Source: Phoenix dactylifera
Taxonomy: Eukaryota > Streptophyta > Magnoliopsida > Arecales > Arecaceae
Direction of reading: 5' to 3'
DNA length: 64,000 nt
Assembly: GCF_009389715.1 (NCBI RefSeq)
Contig: NW_024067737.1
Span: 507,501-571,500 of the forward strand
The notes beneath the pieces are model-generated. The model saw nothing but the letters and a program-made list of their open reading frames with translations, was not told the origin of the DNA and made no database searches. Below, piece by piece: positions 19,865 through 32,012 of this stretch; position 1 is the first letter of the stretch, and each line of letters opens with the position of its first letter. The position numbers and the translations under genes are program-made.

Positions 19865-22800
19865 TCATTCAACATCCATCCTAACCAAACTAGTAGAATT
19901 CAGTTCATCAATTGGCGGAACATTAAAAGGCATACACTGAGTATAAGTCTCATCATCCTCCTCTGCTAACCATTTTCCCATATCATACAAGTCCCTAGGT
20001 TTAGTCTTAATAACAACAGACCAATCTTTATCTTTAGAGTCTTGCACGAAGAACACTTGTTGAGCTTGAGATGAAAAAACAAATAGGTCATCTTTCAATA
20101 GCACACCAGTATGTATCAACCTTGAAAAATTTACTAGTGTGAAGCCATTTATATCTTGCCTCAAACCTCTAAATGAGTTTATATCCACCCAATCACATCG
20201 AAATAATACTACCTTAAAGTTCCCGTAATAATCCAACTCATAAACATCTGTTAGGGCACCATAATAAATTTTCCCGTCCGCCTCAACCATAACTCCACTA
20301 TTTTGTGTTTTTCTAAATTTTTCACGTTTTTTTGTATGAAATTTAAAACCATTTATAATGAACCCATCATATCTGTTGACAATATTGTTCGGACCTCGAA
20401 CAAGGACTATTAATTCATTGGAACAATGTCTCTCCATCATGGTCGGTACCTAAAAAATTTAAGTCAGATAATAATTAATTTTACAAAGTTCCGATCGTAG
20501 AATATAATAAAAGACCTAATAGGATTCAACGTCTAACCTGTTTTAATAACCATTCAGGAAATAACTCAACCAACCATCTTTGCTCAATCCTTGGGGTAGG
20601 ATGAATGTTATTGTTGGCGCTTCGCTGAGCCACTAAAAAATCTCTGCACGAGAAAAAAATTATTTGTTTTGAATATTATATCTGATATGACAGTAAATTA
20701 TGATTTGTTATAACCATACTGACCTGCGATACTCGGATATTAAGTCACTGTGAAGTAAGACATAACGATGTGCCTGTGCCAATAATTTATGATGAATTAC
20801 AGTACTTTCAGCTTTCCCCACAAATCTTCCACCAGATGAGAACTTGTACTCCTCTGCATTATGTATAATATCGTAATTCCTTTGTGGTCGATTAAAAGCA
20901 GTTTCAACTCCTTCAAGGTATCTCGAGCAGAATGTCAAACACTCATCAGCAATATATCCCTCCGCAATCGATCCCTCGGGATAGGCTCGATTGCGTACAT
21001 ATTCCTTTAAGCGCACAAGATACCTTCAACAGTAAATTTTAATGCTCAACATCAACATCAAGAAAGATAATAGGATATATATTCATATTAATAATAAATA
21101 TGGACATTAGAGTTTAGAATATCACCTCTCAATAGGATACATCCATCGGTAGTGAACCGGTCCACCAAGTTTAGCTTCCGCCGCTAAGTGAATGAGTAGA
21201 TGAACCATAATAGTAAAAAACCCAGGAGGAAAGATCTTCTCCATATGGCACAGTGTTAGTGCAACATTAGACTCCAATTGATCAAGCTCCTTGGGATCTA
21301 GAACTTTGGAACATAATGCCTTAAAGAAGGATGATAACTGAGTCACAATTGCAAGAACTTGTTTCTGTGTTGATGATCTTAAAGCCAATGGAAGATATCT
21401 TGCATCAAAATATGGCCATCGTGACTTTTAAGATTCGTAAGTTTTCGCTCTTTAAGATTAACGCATCTTGAAATATTCGATGCATACCCATCTGGAACCT
21501 TCATATTTTTCAAAACCGTTAGAAAAAGATCTTTCTCTGGAGTAGACATTGTGTAACATGCAGGAGGTATAAAATATTTATCATTGGGTTGTTCTTTCGG
21601 ATGAAGCTCTTGTCTTATGCCCATGTCTTTCAAATCAAGACGCGCTTTCAAGTTGTCTTTAGTCTTTCCTTCAAGATTTAACATTGTTCCAATCAAATTA
21701 TCACAAACATTCTTTTCTATATGTATGACATCAAGATTATGTCGAAGAAGATTATACTCCCAATAAGGTAATTCAAAGAAAATGCTCCTTTTTTTCCATA
21801 ACTGCTTCTGTGTAGATACCGAGTTTGTGCCATCGTCATTTTCCTGTTCATAAATACTGTCATCATTCTCGAAGTTGTCAGCGTCCTCAAAAACCTGTGT
21901 CACTGAGTTGCCAACATCCCCCCTTTCCCGCTTCTTTGAACTGTTGAATGCCTTACCAGGTATATAGTTAGTGCCATGAGTTTGTTTAAGAACTTCAGTT
22001 CCAGTTGGTGGAATAGGTGCAGATCGCAACTCTATGGTACCATCAAACTGATTATTCTGATGTCGAAATGGATGATTTGCTTCTAACCATCTTCGATGAC
22101 CCATATAACAGAATTTTCCTCCATGTTTTAACCAATATGAATGAGTTAAATCTCCACAAGAAGGGCATGCAATACGCCCCTTAGTGCTCCAACCGGATAC
22201 ATTAGCATATGCAGGAAAATCATTGATTGTCCAGATAAGAGCTACACGCAATTTGAATGTTCGGCCAGTGAAAGCATCAAATGCATCAACACCCTGCCAT
22301 AGCTTTTTCAATTCATCTATTAAAGGCTGCAGAAAAATATCTATATCATTACCTGGGCTCTTATCACCGGGAATAACCATTGACAGAATGAGTGAAGACT
22401 GTTTCATACACATCCATGGTGGCAAATTATATGGAACCAAAACAACTGGCCAAGTGCTGTATGTAGAACTCATCGTTCGAAATGGATTAAATCCATCAGT
22501 TGCCAAACCCAGCCTTACACTGCGAACATCAGAAGCAAATTCGTGATGCCTATCATCAAATGCTTTCCATGCTAAACTATCCGCTGGATGTCTTAACATT
22601 CCATCCCTTGTACGTCCTTCATCATGCCATCTCATTAAGGAAGCCGTCTTTGATGATGCATACATCCTTTTCAATCTAGGTATGAGAGGAAAATACCTCA
22701 AAATTTTAGCCGGAATTTTTTTAGACTGTGTAGCATCCACTTCATTCGACAAATCATGCCCGTCTTCATTTTGTTTTTTCCATCGTGAAGACCCACATGT

Positions 22801-23583
22801 TCGGCACGAATCTTCATTAATATTATCACCACGATATAAAATACAATCATTTGGACAACTATGAATCTTTTCATATCCAAGATTCAGGTCTTTTACTAGT
22901 TTTTTGGCTTCATAAGAAGTTGACGGTAAAATAACACCTTCTGGAAATGCATCTTTTAATAATTGAAGAAGCATAGTAAAAGACTTTTCAGACCATCCAT
23001 TCAAATATTTCAAATGAAATAAATGCACCATAAAAGAAATCTTCGTAAAATTCTTACAACCCGGATATAGTTCTTTATCACAATCTTTCAGCAAGTTATG
23101 ATACCGAGTTGTGTTATCTTCAGAGTATATAGGTTCCTCAACATGTATAGATTCAGTAACGGTATGCTCATCACCTATTGGAGCTCCTTCTTGCTCTCCA
23201 CTAAAATCTGTTAAATTTCTAATATTATGTTCAAGAGCATCTCTGAGTAAGCCCCTCATATCATCTTCTACAACAGGATTTCTGTCTGTGTTACTAGATC
23301 CAATACTAGCAGTGTGTTCTATAACTAAGGGTTGGTTAGATGAAGACGACAATTTAGACTCTCCATGAAATATCCATTCTGTATAACCCTTCAGAAAACC
23401 ATTCCATACCAAATGTTCTTCAACAATTTGTGGAGCGATAGCATAACAATTTACACATTTTTGACATGGACAAAAAATATTCCCATTCATTTCAGATTTC
23501 TCAGAAGCAAATTTAACGAAATTCTGAACTCCATTCAAATATTCGGCACTGGATCTCGACTTATTTATCCAACTTTTGTCCAT
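19865..23583 (-). pseudogene. CACTA TNP2-type transposase (one frameshift)
   Basis: The start is ATG at 23583 (MDKSWINKSRSSAEYLNGV); the frame is open further upstream but not transposase-like. In order: transposase-associated Cys-rich N-terminus (FCPCQKCVNC), Transposase_21 core (CILYRGD...CRTCG, DGFNPFRTMSSTYSTWPV, GWSTKGRIACPSCG, HNLDVIHIEKNVCDNLIGT), DUF4218 (PGFFTIMVHLLIHLAAE, HYRWMYPIER, about 21388-21122 then about 21025-20708) and DUF4216 (20440-19865, LFRCDWVD). It catalyses CACTA excision and insertion. Near 21391-21397 the reading shifts as if one base were lost, giving a premature stop at 21379. Introns lie at about 21121-21026 and 20540-20450. Confidence 0.88.
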
Positions 23584-25605
23584 TCTATTAAAATACTGAT
23601 TGAACTGCAAGTAATATAAAAAAATAATAAACGAAATTAGGGTATGAATCACCAATACAAAATCATGGTACAAAAAGATCTTGGCAAATTTTATTAATAC
23701 AAAATATAAGATTCCGAGAAGCATATGTTGTTCAGTAATTTGATCCAGATCGGTCGAACCCCAAGCTAGATCATGAAAGAATCCAGAGGTCAAGCAGCAG
23801 TAGTAGATTCACTCATAAGGGATACAAAGGCAGGAGGTAAGAGCTAAGGTGGTAAAAGCAGGGCAGCAGAGCCCAGGCTGGTTGATACCATCAACTGACT
23901 CCAGCTTCCGGCGTGCTCATGGGACCAGTGTACTGGTTTGCCGAATCAAGAGCTTGTATCAACATCGGTATAAGGTTCCACACACAGAATTATCTCATCA
24001 CCAGCTAACATGTGGCACATGAAGAGTACCAATTCACAGAAGGTATGGTTTTGTTTATACTGATGTTTACGTTGCGGCAGAGTTTATCTTCAAGTGAACT
24101 GCCTTTGCAGGATATGAAACATCAGTAATCATATTATCTTACAAAAGTAATGTGTTTTAGGAATTCTATTTGCATGGTAGTGAGATTGTATGCACTTTAA
24201 GAGATTTGATCAGCGACCTAGAGCATTCCTTATTTGAAGTTATGGAAACTGTGTTTCATGCTATCTTCTAGGGACTCTTTTTAGGATTTAAGCCATGTTT
24301 CTGTATTGTTATAACTAACAACAAAGATAACTTAATTGTAAGATATCATCCCATATATGTTCAGTGATTGGAGACTTCAGTTATTTATGAAGTATAATTG
24401 GGTGCATATCATGCTATCAATGTGGACCAATGTGTGAAGCTGACAGCAAAACAAGCAGGTATATATGATCTCAGAGTTTCCAGCCATATACTTAGGTGTT
24501 CACCAGGAGGGAAGAATTAACATTGAGATCTGTCAAAGTACGACTATTCAAAAGATTACGTCTCTCTATAGTCTCTATAGTAAACCGATGTCTGTATCAG
24601 AGGTTAAATCATAGATAGAATCAAATTGTTCTAGGCTTTTTTGTTTGGGGCTGAAGCACTGACTTATCACTATTTTTGAACTAGTCTAGACATTGACATG
24701 CACTGATAAAAGAGGAACAACCATGACATCAGTTGAGCTGATCTGAACATTAATTTCTTCCACACTGGTTCAACTGCTTAACTTATTGATGATAATTTTA
24801 CAAATTTTTATCATATGTGTCTTAAAGAGAAACAAGCATGCATATAGGTATGCAGAAGCATAATTTGTGATAATTATCCTCTCTTAAAAAATAAATTGTG
24901 TTAATTATCAACTTATATGTGATGGTTCGGGATAAACAAAACATTGAAATAAGCAAATTACTTTTTAGGGGAATCAAAGGAATGATTGAGTGGAAGTTAT
25001 CAACATCCTATGCAATGAGCTGCTACATAGCTAATTGATGGTGACATCAAATATTTCACAGAACTTATTGAAATTATTGCATGGATAAATAGATATTGTA
25101 ATAATGAGAAAGAAGAGATTCAGGGGAAAAAAGAAAAATCTACCTCTCCATTAATAAGATATTGTAATTTGGTCTGGCTTTACTTAGTGTTTTAAGTAGC
25201 ATTCTGATAAATGAGATCAAGTTACTGTTTGTGGGCATATTCCAATTTTGTCAGCATTTTTCATTTGGACAAGAAAATGGAATGTAGTTCATATGATGTC
25301 GGTTTCAGTGTCAGGACCCAAATCAAGCTTAGAGAATAGTCTTGGCAAATAAAAGGCAGAAATCTACCTCTCGAAGAAAACACCATCTATTCTCCCACAT
25401 ATTTTAATTTTATGTCAGGACCCAAATCAGACTGTCAATGAAATAATTAGATAAAATAGACCACCTGATGCTAAGGAATGAAATAGACTCCATTATTATG
25501 ACAGAATCATCAGAAATACCATACAAATAGCAATGAATTTCTGCTAGTAACATGAAAACTGGAATTATTTACCCGAAAATTTCTTTACAGAGAGTATGAG
25601 GATCA
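23584..25605 (-). other. Non-coding leader/intron upstream of the TNP2 start
   Basis: Two kilobases inside the CACTA element between the GC-rich right-end leader and the transposase ATG. I see no coding frame; GTCAGGACCCAAATCA occurs twice (about 25312 and 25415). It is best read as one or more long leader introns, with the donors at 25606-25921. Confidence 0.5.
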
Positions 25606-26050
25606 CTTACCTCAGACGACGGCGGCGGACTAGCTACGGCTCGCTCGGGATGGAGGTGAGATGTCGGCGCGCAGCTAGGGCATCGACCGGCAGAGGATGA
25701 GGAGACGGGGCCGGGCGAGAGTTAAAGACAAGAAGAAAACAAAGAGGAGGAGGAGGAGGAGGAGGAGGAGAAGGAAGAGAAGGAGGAGTAGGAGGCTTAC
25801 CTCAGACGACGGCAAGGTCGACGGCGGCGGAGTAGCGGAGTCTTCGATCGCCGATCGGGGCTAGGGATGGAGGTGAGATTAGGGCTCAGAAGGAGAGGGG
25901 GCCGATCGAGCTAGGGCTTACCTCAGAAGGAGAGGTCGACGGCAGCGGGGAAGTCGGCGCGCTCGCAGCTAGGGCTCGCAGATAGGAAATGAGGAGAGGG
26001 GCTAGGGCTCGCAGATAGGAAATGAGGAGAGGGGGCCGATCGAGCGAGGT
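25606..26050 (-). promoter_or_regulatory. CACTA right-end GC-rich leader with repeated splice donors
   Basis: GC-rich in an AT-rich element. On the minus strand CTGAGGTAAG, a good 5' splice site, occurs three times (plus-strand CTTACCTCAG at 25606, 25796 and 25917), each next to similar GA-rich sequence. A 33-bp unit is tandemly duplicated (25969-26001, 26002-26034) and a (GGA)n run lies at 25745-25771. Position and donors suggest the first exon and promoter of the transposon transcripts. Confidence 0.6.
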
Positions 26051-26059
26051 GTTGGGGTT

Positions 26060-26254
26060 TTAAGTTTTCTAACGACGCTTATAAGCGTCGTTGTTTCTTA
26101 AACTTATAACGACGCTTTAGAGCGTCGTTGTTTGTTTCGCTTTTCCAACGCTAACCCAAAGCGTCGGGAAAGGTTGGCGCTGAGCCAAACTTTACCGACG
26201 CTTTCCCCTAGCGTCGGGAAAAGTTAGTCGGCAAAACCAACATTTGTTGTAGTG
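26060..26254. repeat. CACTA right end: subterminal palindromes and TIR
   Basis: Palindromes AACGACGCTTATAAGCGTCG near 26073 and a second near 26109, then CCAACGCT...AGCGTCGGG near 26150 and CCGACGCTTTCCCC...GCGTCGGG near 26195, ending TTGTTGTAGTG. The two inner copies have AACGACG/CGTCGTT arms, unlike the CCGACG arms of the left end. Confidence 0.88.
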
Positions 26255-26257
26255 ATC
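26255..26257. repeat. CACTA target-site duplication, right (ATC)
   Basis: Matches ATC at 15440-15442. Confidence 0.8.
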
Positions 26258-26261
26258 CTAG

Positions 26262-26510
26262 TTGTTGTATGCTATATGCTGCTACGCCTGGTCTTTAGCA
26301 TCCTTATTTTTTGCTTTCTATGTCAGTATCCATGCTGAAACTGTGAAGGAGAGGCAACGAACTACCAAGAAACCAGAAGTTTGGGATGTTGCCAGGGAGG
26401 CTGCCTTATGGTATATTGCTGCTCTTTTCTCATCCTTCCCTCTGATTTCATTCTTTATTGTCTTGTGTCAAGGATATATATTCGGGGATGGGAAGTCTAA
26501 CTTTTAGATT
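26262..26510 (+). CDS. Probable 3'-terminal exon of a membrane protein gene (unrecognised)
   Basis: Open plus-strand frame of about 82 codons ending at a TAG near 26505. It holds two strongly hydrophobic stretches (YAWSLASLFFAFYVSI and YIAALFSSFPLISFFIVLCQ), separated by a charged loop (ETVKERQRTTKKPEVWDVAREA). That is two transmembrane helices with a hydrophilic connector. It begins right after CCTAG, a plausible 3' splice site just 3' of the CACTA duplication, and codon use looks genic. I infer a last exon, with upstream exons beyond the left edge across a transposon-filled intron. It could also be a captured or dead fragment. I do not recognise the family. Confidence 0.5.
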
Positions 26511-28684
26511 ATAAATCGATTCTATGAGTGGCTTGGCATTTTATCGATAATCTACTTTAGGTTATTAATTAGATATCTTTAAATATAATAATTCATATAA
26601 TCCATAGGAAATGCTCGACTTTCAAAGAGATATTCATGCCTTGTAATGAAGCTAGTATTTTCTTTTATCCAACTTTAACTCTGTCACTTTAGAACTCCAT
26701 ATGTGTAATATGGATCTAACCAAACCCAACCCGGATATGAATTTTTCAGATTGACAGGTCATATACAAACTCAACCCGACCCGAATGCCCGTTAGGTCAA
26801 AAATATTAGTTGTGGACTAAATCCGACCCATTTCGATCTTCTATTAGGTTGGGTCTAGGTCCAGTATTAGAACCTGAACAAAGAACCGGATCGGGTCGGC
26901 TCACTCATGACTTGGTTTGACTGCAACCATTTGCAGCTCTACTTTCCGACCCCTTCCTATATGCTTGAAACTCATTGTTTCATGAATCTTCTTTCATAAC
27001 CACACTCTTTCATGTAACAAAACATGGCCAAAGGTTTCCAGGACTTGGGTTATCATACCTCTATAGACTTCGTAACCATAACCTTTCAAAATCCTCCACC
27101 AACTTAGTACTTTCTGACTATTTTGTCTAATAACACAACTATCATGATTGTTGAACTTTGAGAAAAGTTGTCTTTCAATTGTATATTTGAGTTATATTAA
27201 AAGTTGATAATTCATTTTTTGCAGTAATTAAAGCGGTAAAGACTGAATTTTAGCGTAGAAAGCACCAAAATGGCACTTCAATTCTTGAACGCTATGCCAA
27301 CTCAAATAGCTCAGATCTTCAAACTCTGGTGCTTCTTAATGAAAATATGAGAATCTTATTATTAACCTATGTAATCTCATATAGGCCCGGAATAATACTC
27401 CACACAAGTACCGATTGCATGAAAACAATTGCCACATTGCTTTTGTTGTTCATAAAATAGTACTACTGTAGGATTAGCATTTATCAATATAATTCAGTAT
27501 GAAAAATCTTAAATAGAAACTATATTGATACCATGCATGCATGGAGTTATACTTTATTTGCATTATGGTACTGTTTGTTGAGTGGGACTATAAGACCTAA
27601 AATATGAATGTATGCCGGCCAAAACACCATTCGAAAAATGGACATGGACCTAAAGCAGGCTATGCTAGATGGTTATAATTGTTTTTCGGATATACACTAT
27701 TCCATATCCATCTTCAAATAGCTTTATGCCCACTATTTATACTATATTCACCCCTTTAATTAGATGGTAGCCCTAATTTTAGTTTTATACGATAAATTAT
27801 ATAAATTTTATGATATAATAATAAAAAATATAATATTAATATAATATTATATTATCTTATAATATAAACATTATAAAATATTATTATTCTTTCAATACTA
27901 TATTTAAATAATATGCTATAATAATACCATAACATAATATTACCATAATAGTATTATATCTCTTAGTGTATTTAGTTATTTTAATAATGCTATATTAAAT
28001 ATTATCATAGATCTAAATTTTCTATTTGTACATAATATTTATTCTAACAATAATTTTTTATTTAGCATAATGATATTGTATTTATTATTAGATGCACACA
28101 ATGCTTGGGCTGGTAATTCTATAAGCAAGTCCAAGTCATAAACGTGCTAACTTGCCTAAATCTATTTATTAAATAGTCCAGGTTTAGGTTTAGACCTTTG
28201 AGTTGTTTAATTCATTTTGACCCCTTTAATAATTAGGTCAGGTCATGGCCCGATCCTATTTATCCTGTTTAAGATCTGCTTAACCAGTTTAATCCATATA
28301 ACTTGATTTAACCCATTTATTAACATATGGGCTAGGTCGTTTACCTATTTAATAGAAAGGTTAGATTTAGGTTATAACTATTGACCCAGCTAATAAACAT
28401 GTCAAGTTCAGGTTGACAAATATTTGACCCACTAGCATCCGATCTGACCCATATCTAATTCGACTCGACTCGATTAACACCTCTACACAACATCAAATAC
28501 TAAGATATTCCTAATATATTAGTCATAATTCTACATTATGTTATATTATAGCTACATTATTTATTATCATACACATTAATATTTTATATAAAATGACAAA
28601 ATATAAGATTAAAAATAATATGTGAATATATATATATATATATATTATATAATAGAGAGTCATTCGTGACTATCTCGGCAGATT
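26511..28684. other. Intergenic, AT-rich, no gene seen
   Basis: No convincing ORF. Two patches (26700-26930, 28110-28480) are degenerate runs of AACCCGACCC/GGGTCGG-like words; 27780-28100 is very AT-rich with ATAATATTAT-type runs; 28629-28648 is a (TA)n. Confidence 0.6.
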
Positions 28685-29085
28685 GATAAAAGCTGGAGGC
28701 CATCATACGCCTGGACTCACTGCACTTGGGGCAGAATTCGGGTAGCCTGGGAAAGGATCTCCTATGCAAGGCAGGTACTGGATGCAGAGCATGAATGTCT
28801 CGAGAGAGACTTCTCCATAGTGATCGACTGGATTCAGAGAGTGAACAGGTATGGTGATGGTTATCCTCTCATTCGAGAGTCTCGTAGATTGCTTTAGGAG
28901 CTAAGAGATGTTTAGGTAGCACATGTGTTCAAGGAAGCGAATAGTGCGGCTGACTGAGTCGCTTCCTTCGTTGTTGTCTGGCATTTCGGAGAGTTTCTAT
29001 GGTCATCAATAGAGGACATTCCCCAACCCCTGTACTTTTTGCTCTCTCTTGATTTGGCAAGGTGTACTCAAGTTAGAGCTACATG
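28685..29085 (+). pseudogene. LINE RNase H 3' fragment
   Basis: The plus-strand translation follows the RNase H end of the LINE at 1255-1944: RVAWERISYARQVLDAEHECLE, SIVIDWIQRVNRYGDGYPLIRES, AHVFKEANSAAD, then the tail LYFLLSLDLARCTQVRAT. The catalytic region is partly lost and TAG/TGA stops interrupt it. It is a 5'-truncated copy of the same family; no poly(A) or target duplication is visible. Confidence 0.85.
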
Positions 29086-30587
29086 AATTACTATTTTCAC
29101 CAATATATATATTACTATGATAATACATTAATAACAATTTTACAATTGTAATAAGACTCTAGTATTGTAAATTTATCATATTATTAATATTTTATTATCT
29201 AATGATGTTATATTTATTATTTTATATTAATTATAATAACTTTTAATATTTACAAAATATTATTATAAATTATAATATGATAGTATACAATATTAAAATG
29301 ATAAAATATTTTTTTTATTATAATATGATATCAGAGTATTATTAGTTAATATTAGTGTAATATCTAAAAAATCAATATTTATAATATGACATATGATTAT
29401 ACAATATATTCTATATACATTACATTGTTTAAAGTGTAATATAATATAAAATATTACTTTTTATTATAGATACAATAGTTAAAATATTAATATTGTCATA
29501 TAAACTATACTATAATAAGTCGACATGGTTTTGTTATTTTATGAAAATCAATATTTTATTTTTAATTTTTTAATTTCAAAATTTTTTATAACCAAACAAA
29601 AGTTGGAGTAAATATCCAGCATAGTTATGCTACCTAGTGTAGCTTTCTTTGTTCTCATATTCCTTATGCTTGTACCAAATGCCACTTATAGGTTTAGGTT
29701 AAGCTTGATAAACATTGTTCCGCTTTTCCTATCAAACTTTGTGGTTAATTAGTTAATTAACATGGTATCAAAATTCAGGTTTCTTGAGGGTCATGGGTTC
29801 GAATCTCCTCCACTTGAGTAAACTTTTGAGGTCACTTGGTTAGTAAAAAAAATTGAACTTTTTTTTTCTTTTTTTATCATTTTTTTAGATAATGTTGATA
29901 CACCTTATAATTCAGTATATCTCTCACATAGCACAGAAGGATTGACGAGAGTAAATGTGTATATTGAGAAGTAAGAAGGTATCAATTGAGGTCGTTGATT
30001 CTATGCAACTTGAGTATTCCAAAACATTAGACACTAACATTTTAGGATTGCATTTATCTTAGGAGAAGATGGATGTAGGGAATTGATAGTATCATTTAAT
30101 CTCTACCAAACCTATTATTCCATATCGCCTTTGCTGAACCATCTCCATTCAACATTAAATGTCATAGCTTATGGGTTCATGCATCTAAATAGTCTCTAAA
30201 TTATGGTTTTCCATAGCATAACGTTGATTTACATATCTATACTAAACAATTCCCATGGAGCAGAAAATATGAGAGGTTATCAACTCATGCATCCATGCAT
30301 ATCCTAAGCAATGGTTATATAATTGTTTTTAAGTGCCTATAATGACCTTTTCTTATGATTTGTAATGTATGCTTTGAGACAATGGAGATGTCTACAAAGT
30401 AATCTACTATTCTTTAGTAAAATTAAGATTTCAATAGCATGATTATCCATTTATAACACACCTTGAGTTTATAGTTATCTTGCAAATAATAATGATTATT
30501 TGCTAAATCTAGCATATGTTTGTATTTTATTACAACAAAATAAGAACCATTACAACATTAGCTATCATAAAGATCGCTATTTTCAAA
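29086..30587. other. Intergenic, AT-rich, no gene seen
   Basis: 29100-29600 is nearly pure A/T. A short segment at 29763-29808 resembles the tRNA-Met-complementary PBS start and a GGTTCGAATC B-box, but no element surrounds it. Confidence 0.55.
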
Positions 30588-31010
30588 ATATAATATTAGA
30601 GCCAAACTTGGCTACACTCAAGTAGATTTTTACTCAGATCTAGTTCAATCTAAATTGGATGATAGGAGTCCCACATCAATAATCCGAGCTATATGATATA
30701 TTCTACTATCTTTAAATTACTTACATACCAAAAGTCATATGATTTAGAATTACAGTCTTAGCCTATGGATCAAGTAGTCAAAAAATTAAACAATTTAAAT
30801 AACATTAAATTATTTTTTTTTTATTACTTGATGCATATGTTAGGGATCTCCAAATTATATGATTTTTTGTCTATAAGCAATTTAAAGATATATAGTAGCT
30901 CACAAGCTTAGATCACTGATTTAGGATCCCTATCTAATATAGATGTAATCGAATCTAAGTGGAGATCCACTCAAGTGCAGCTAAGTTCAACTTTTATGCG
31001 TCATATTAAC
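30588..31010. mobile_element. Fold-back MITE-like element
   Basis: The left arm (about 30588-30745) and the reverse complement of the right arm (about 30850-31010) align over roughly 150 bp at an estimated three quarters identity. Shared blocks include TAATAT, CACT(C/T)(A/G)AG, CTATCTTTAAATT-like and TCATATGATTT-like segments. There is no coding capacity. Length, arms and AT content fit a MITE. I could not assign a superfamily, and the target duplication is unclear. Confidence 0.65.
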
Positions 31011-31999
31011 ATTTTTATATATTTTGTAAGATTATCAATATAAAAAGTCTTTACTATTATAACAAAATGCACTTCTCCTTGAGTAAAAATAGAAACAAAC
31101 ACTCCATCCATTAAAAAATATTCTCCTCGTTGCACATGCTGAATGTTAGTGTATTGCAACTATGTGGACAATAAAGAAAATGAGACATTTGCCAGTATTT
31201 TATATTACTCCCTCATTGTAATCATAACATATGAATGTCCAGTTAGGTGTATGACACAAACATACATATGGCCATTATGAAATCTAAACATTGTTTCTAA
31301 TTATACTTAGTGGAGATGTCATAAATATATCTAATAATTAATCGTAACAACAGCTAATGGCTGTTATTTAGGGGCATGATTAGGAACAAAATTTAGGCTA
31401 AGCAAATGCATTATGGATGCATTAGAAGGAGCCGGAGAATTGGATGAGGTGGGCCGAGCAAATGAGGCAACTGCAACGTGGAAGCAGAGCACGTAATATC
31501 CTGAAGTGACGTTTTGTGTTGTGTGTGGAGCGAATCGTCACACGTAGGGGGGGTTCGAGTCGTACACTTTTTCGCGTGAAGGTCGTCTTTTTTTTGCACC
31601 ATGCACTGTTGGATCGTCCAATAGCCGCTACGAAATCCGTGCAAGCAGGCGAAGAAGAGGGTTAGAAGTGCTTTGATATGTGTGCGAGATATGATCCAAC
31701 GGCTGATGTGGCGAACGAAGATCAATCATTACGTGTCGCGAAAGATAGAACCCGCACCCCCCCCACGGGTGGGGCCCCCTTTTGTCTCCCACCTTCCTCT
31801 CCCCCTGCGCTCTTTTCCCTCCTCTCCGCTGCTCACCTCCCCCAAAAAAATCAATCAAATACTGTACATAGCAGTCCTTTCACTTCCCAACTCCTTGGCC
31901 TTTTTCTTACTCTACTTTTCATTCTTCCCTACGCTTCTAACTCTTTTCAACTTAATTTTCAAGTTTCTTTCTATCATTTGATGCAATAAATGCATAGTG
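31011..31999 (+). other. Upstream region of the ALOG gene
   Basis: No gene. 31470-31760 is GC-richer and contains ACGTGTC (31731) and CACGTA motifs of the kind bound by bZIP/bHLH factors. From 31760 the plus strand becomes CT-rich, as in many plant core promoters. Function is inferred only from position. Confidence 0.4.
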
Positions 32000-32002
32000 A
32001 AT

Positions 32003-32012
32003 TATATAACCT
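32003..32012 (+). promoter_or_regulatory. Possible TATA box of the ALOG gene
   Basis: ATTATATAAC, about 500 bp before the inferred leader donor site, in front of a pyrimidine-rich stretch. No transcript evidence. Confidence 0.25.

Larger units (their letters stand above)
15443..26254 (-). mobile_element. CACTA (En/Spm) DNA transposon, near-complete
   Basis: It starts with CACTACAGGAAAAAGG and ends with ...TGTTGTAGTG, flanked by ATC on both sides, 10,812 bp in total. Both ends carry subterminal palindromes built on CGACGCTT/AAGCGTCG. Inside are two minus-strand genes transcribed from the right end: TNP2-type transposase and a Transposase_24 (TnpA-like) protein. Both are needed for mobility in this superfamily. 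One apparent single-base deletion in TNP2 makes the copy probably non-autonomous, although ends and TSD are intact. The terminal inverted repeats match well only over about CACTACA plus a few bases. Confidence 0.93.

Noticed and set aside
29763..29808. tRNA-like or SINE-like segment (GGTATCA... and GGTTCGAATC)
   Set aside because: It cannot be folded into a tRNA, has no clear A-box and no element around it; at most an LTR-element PBS remnant.
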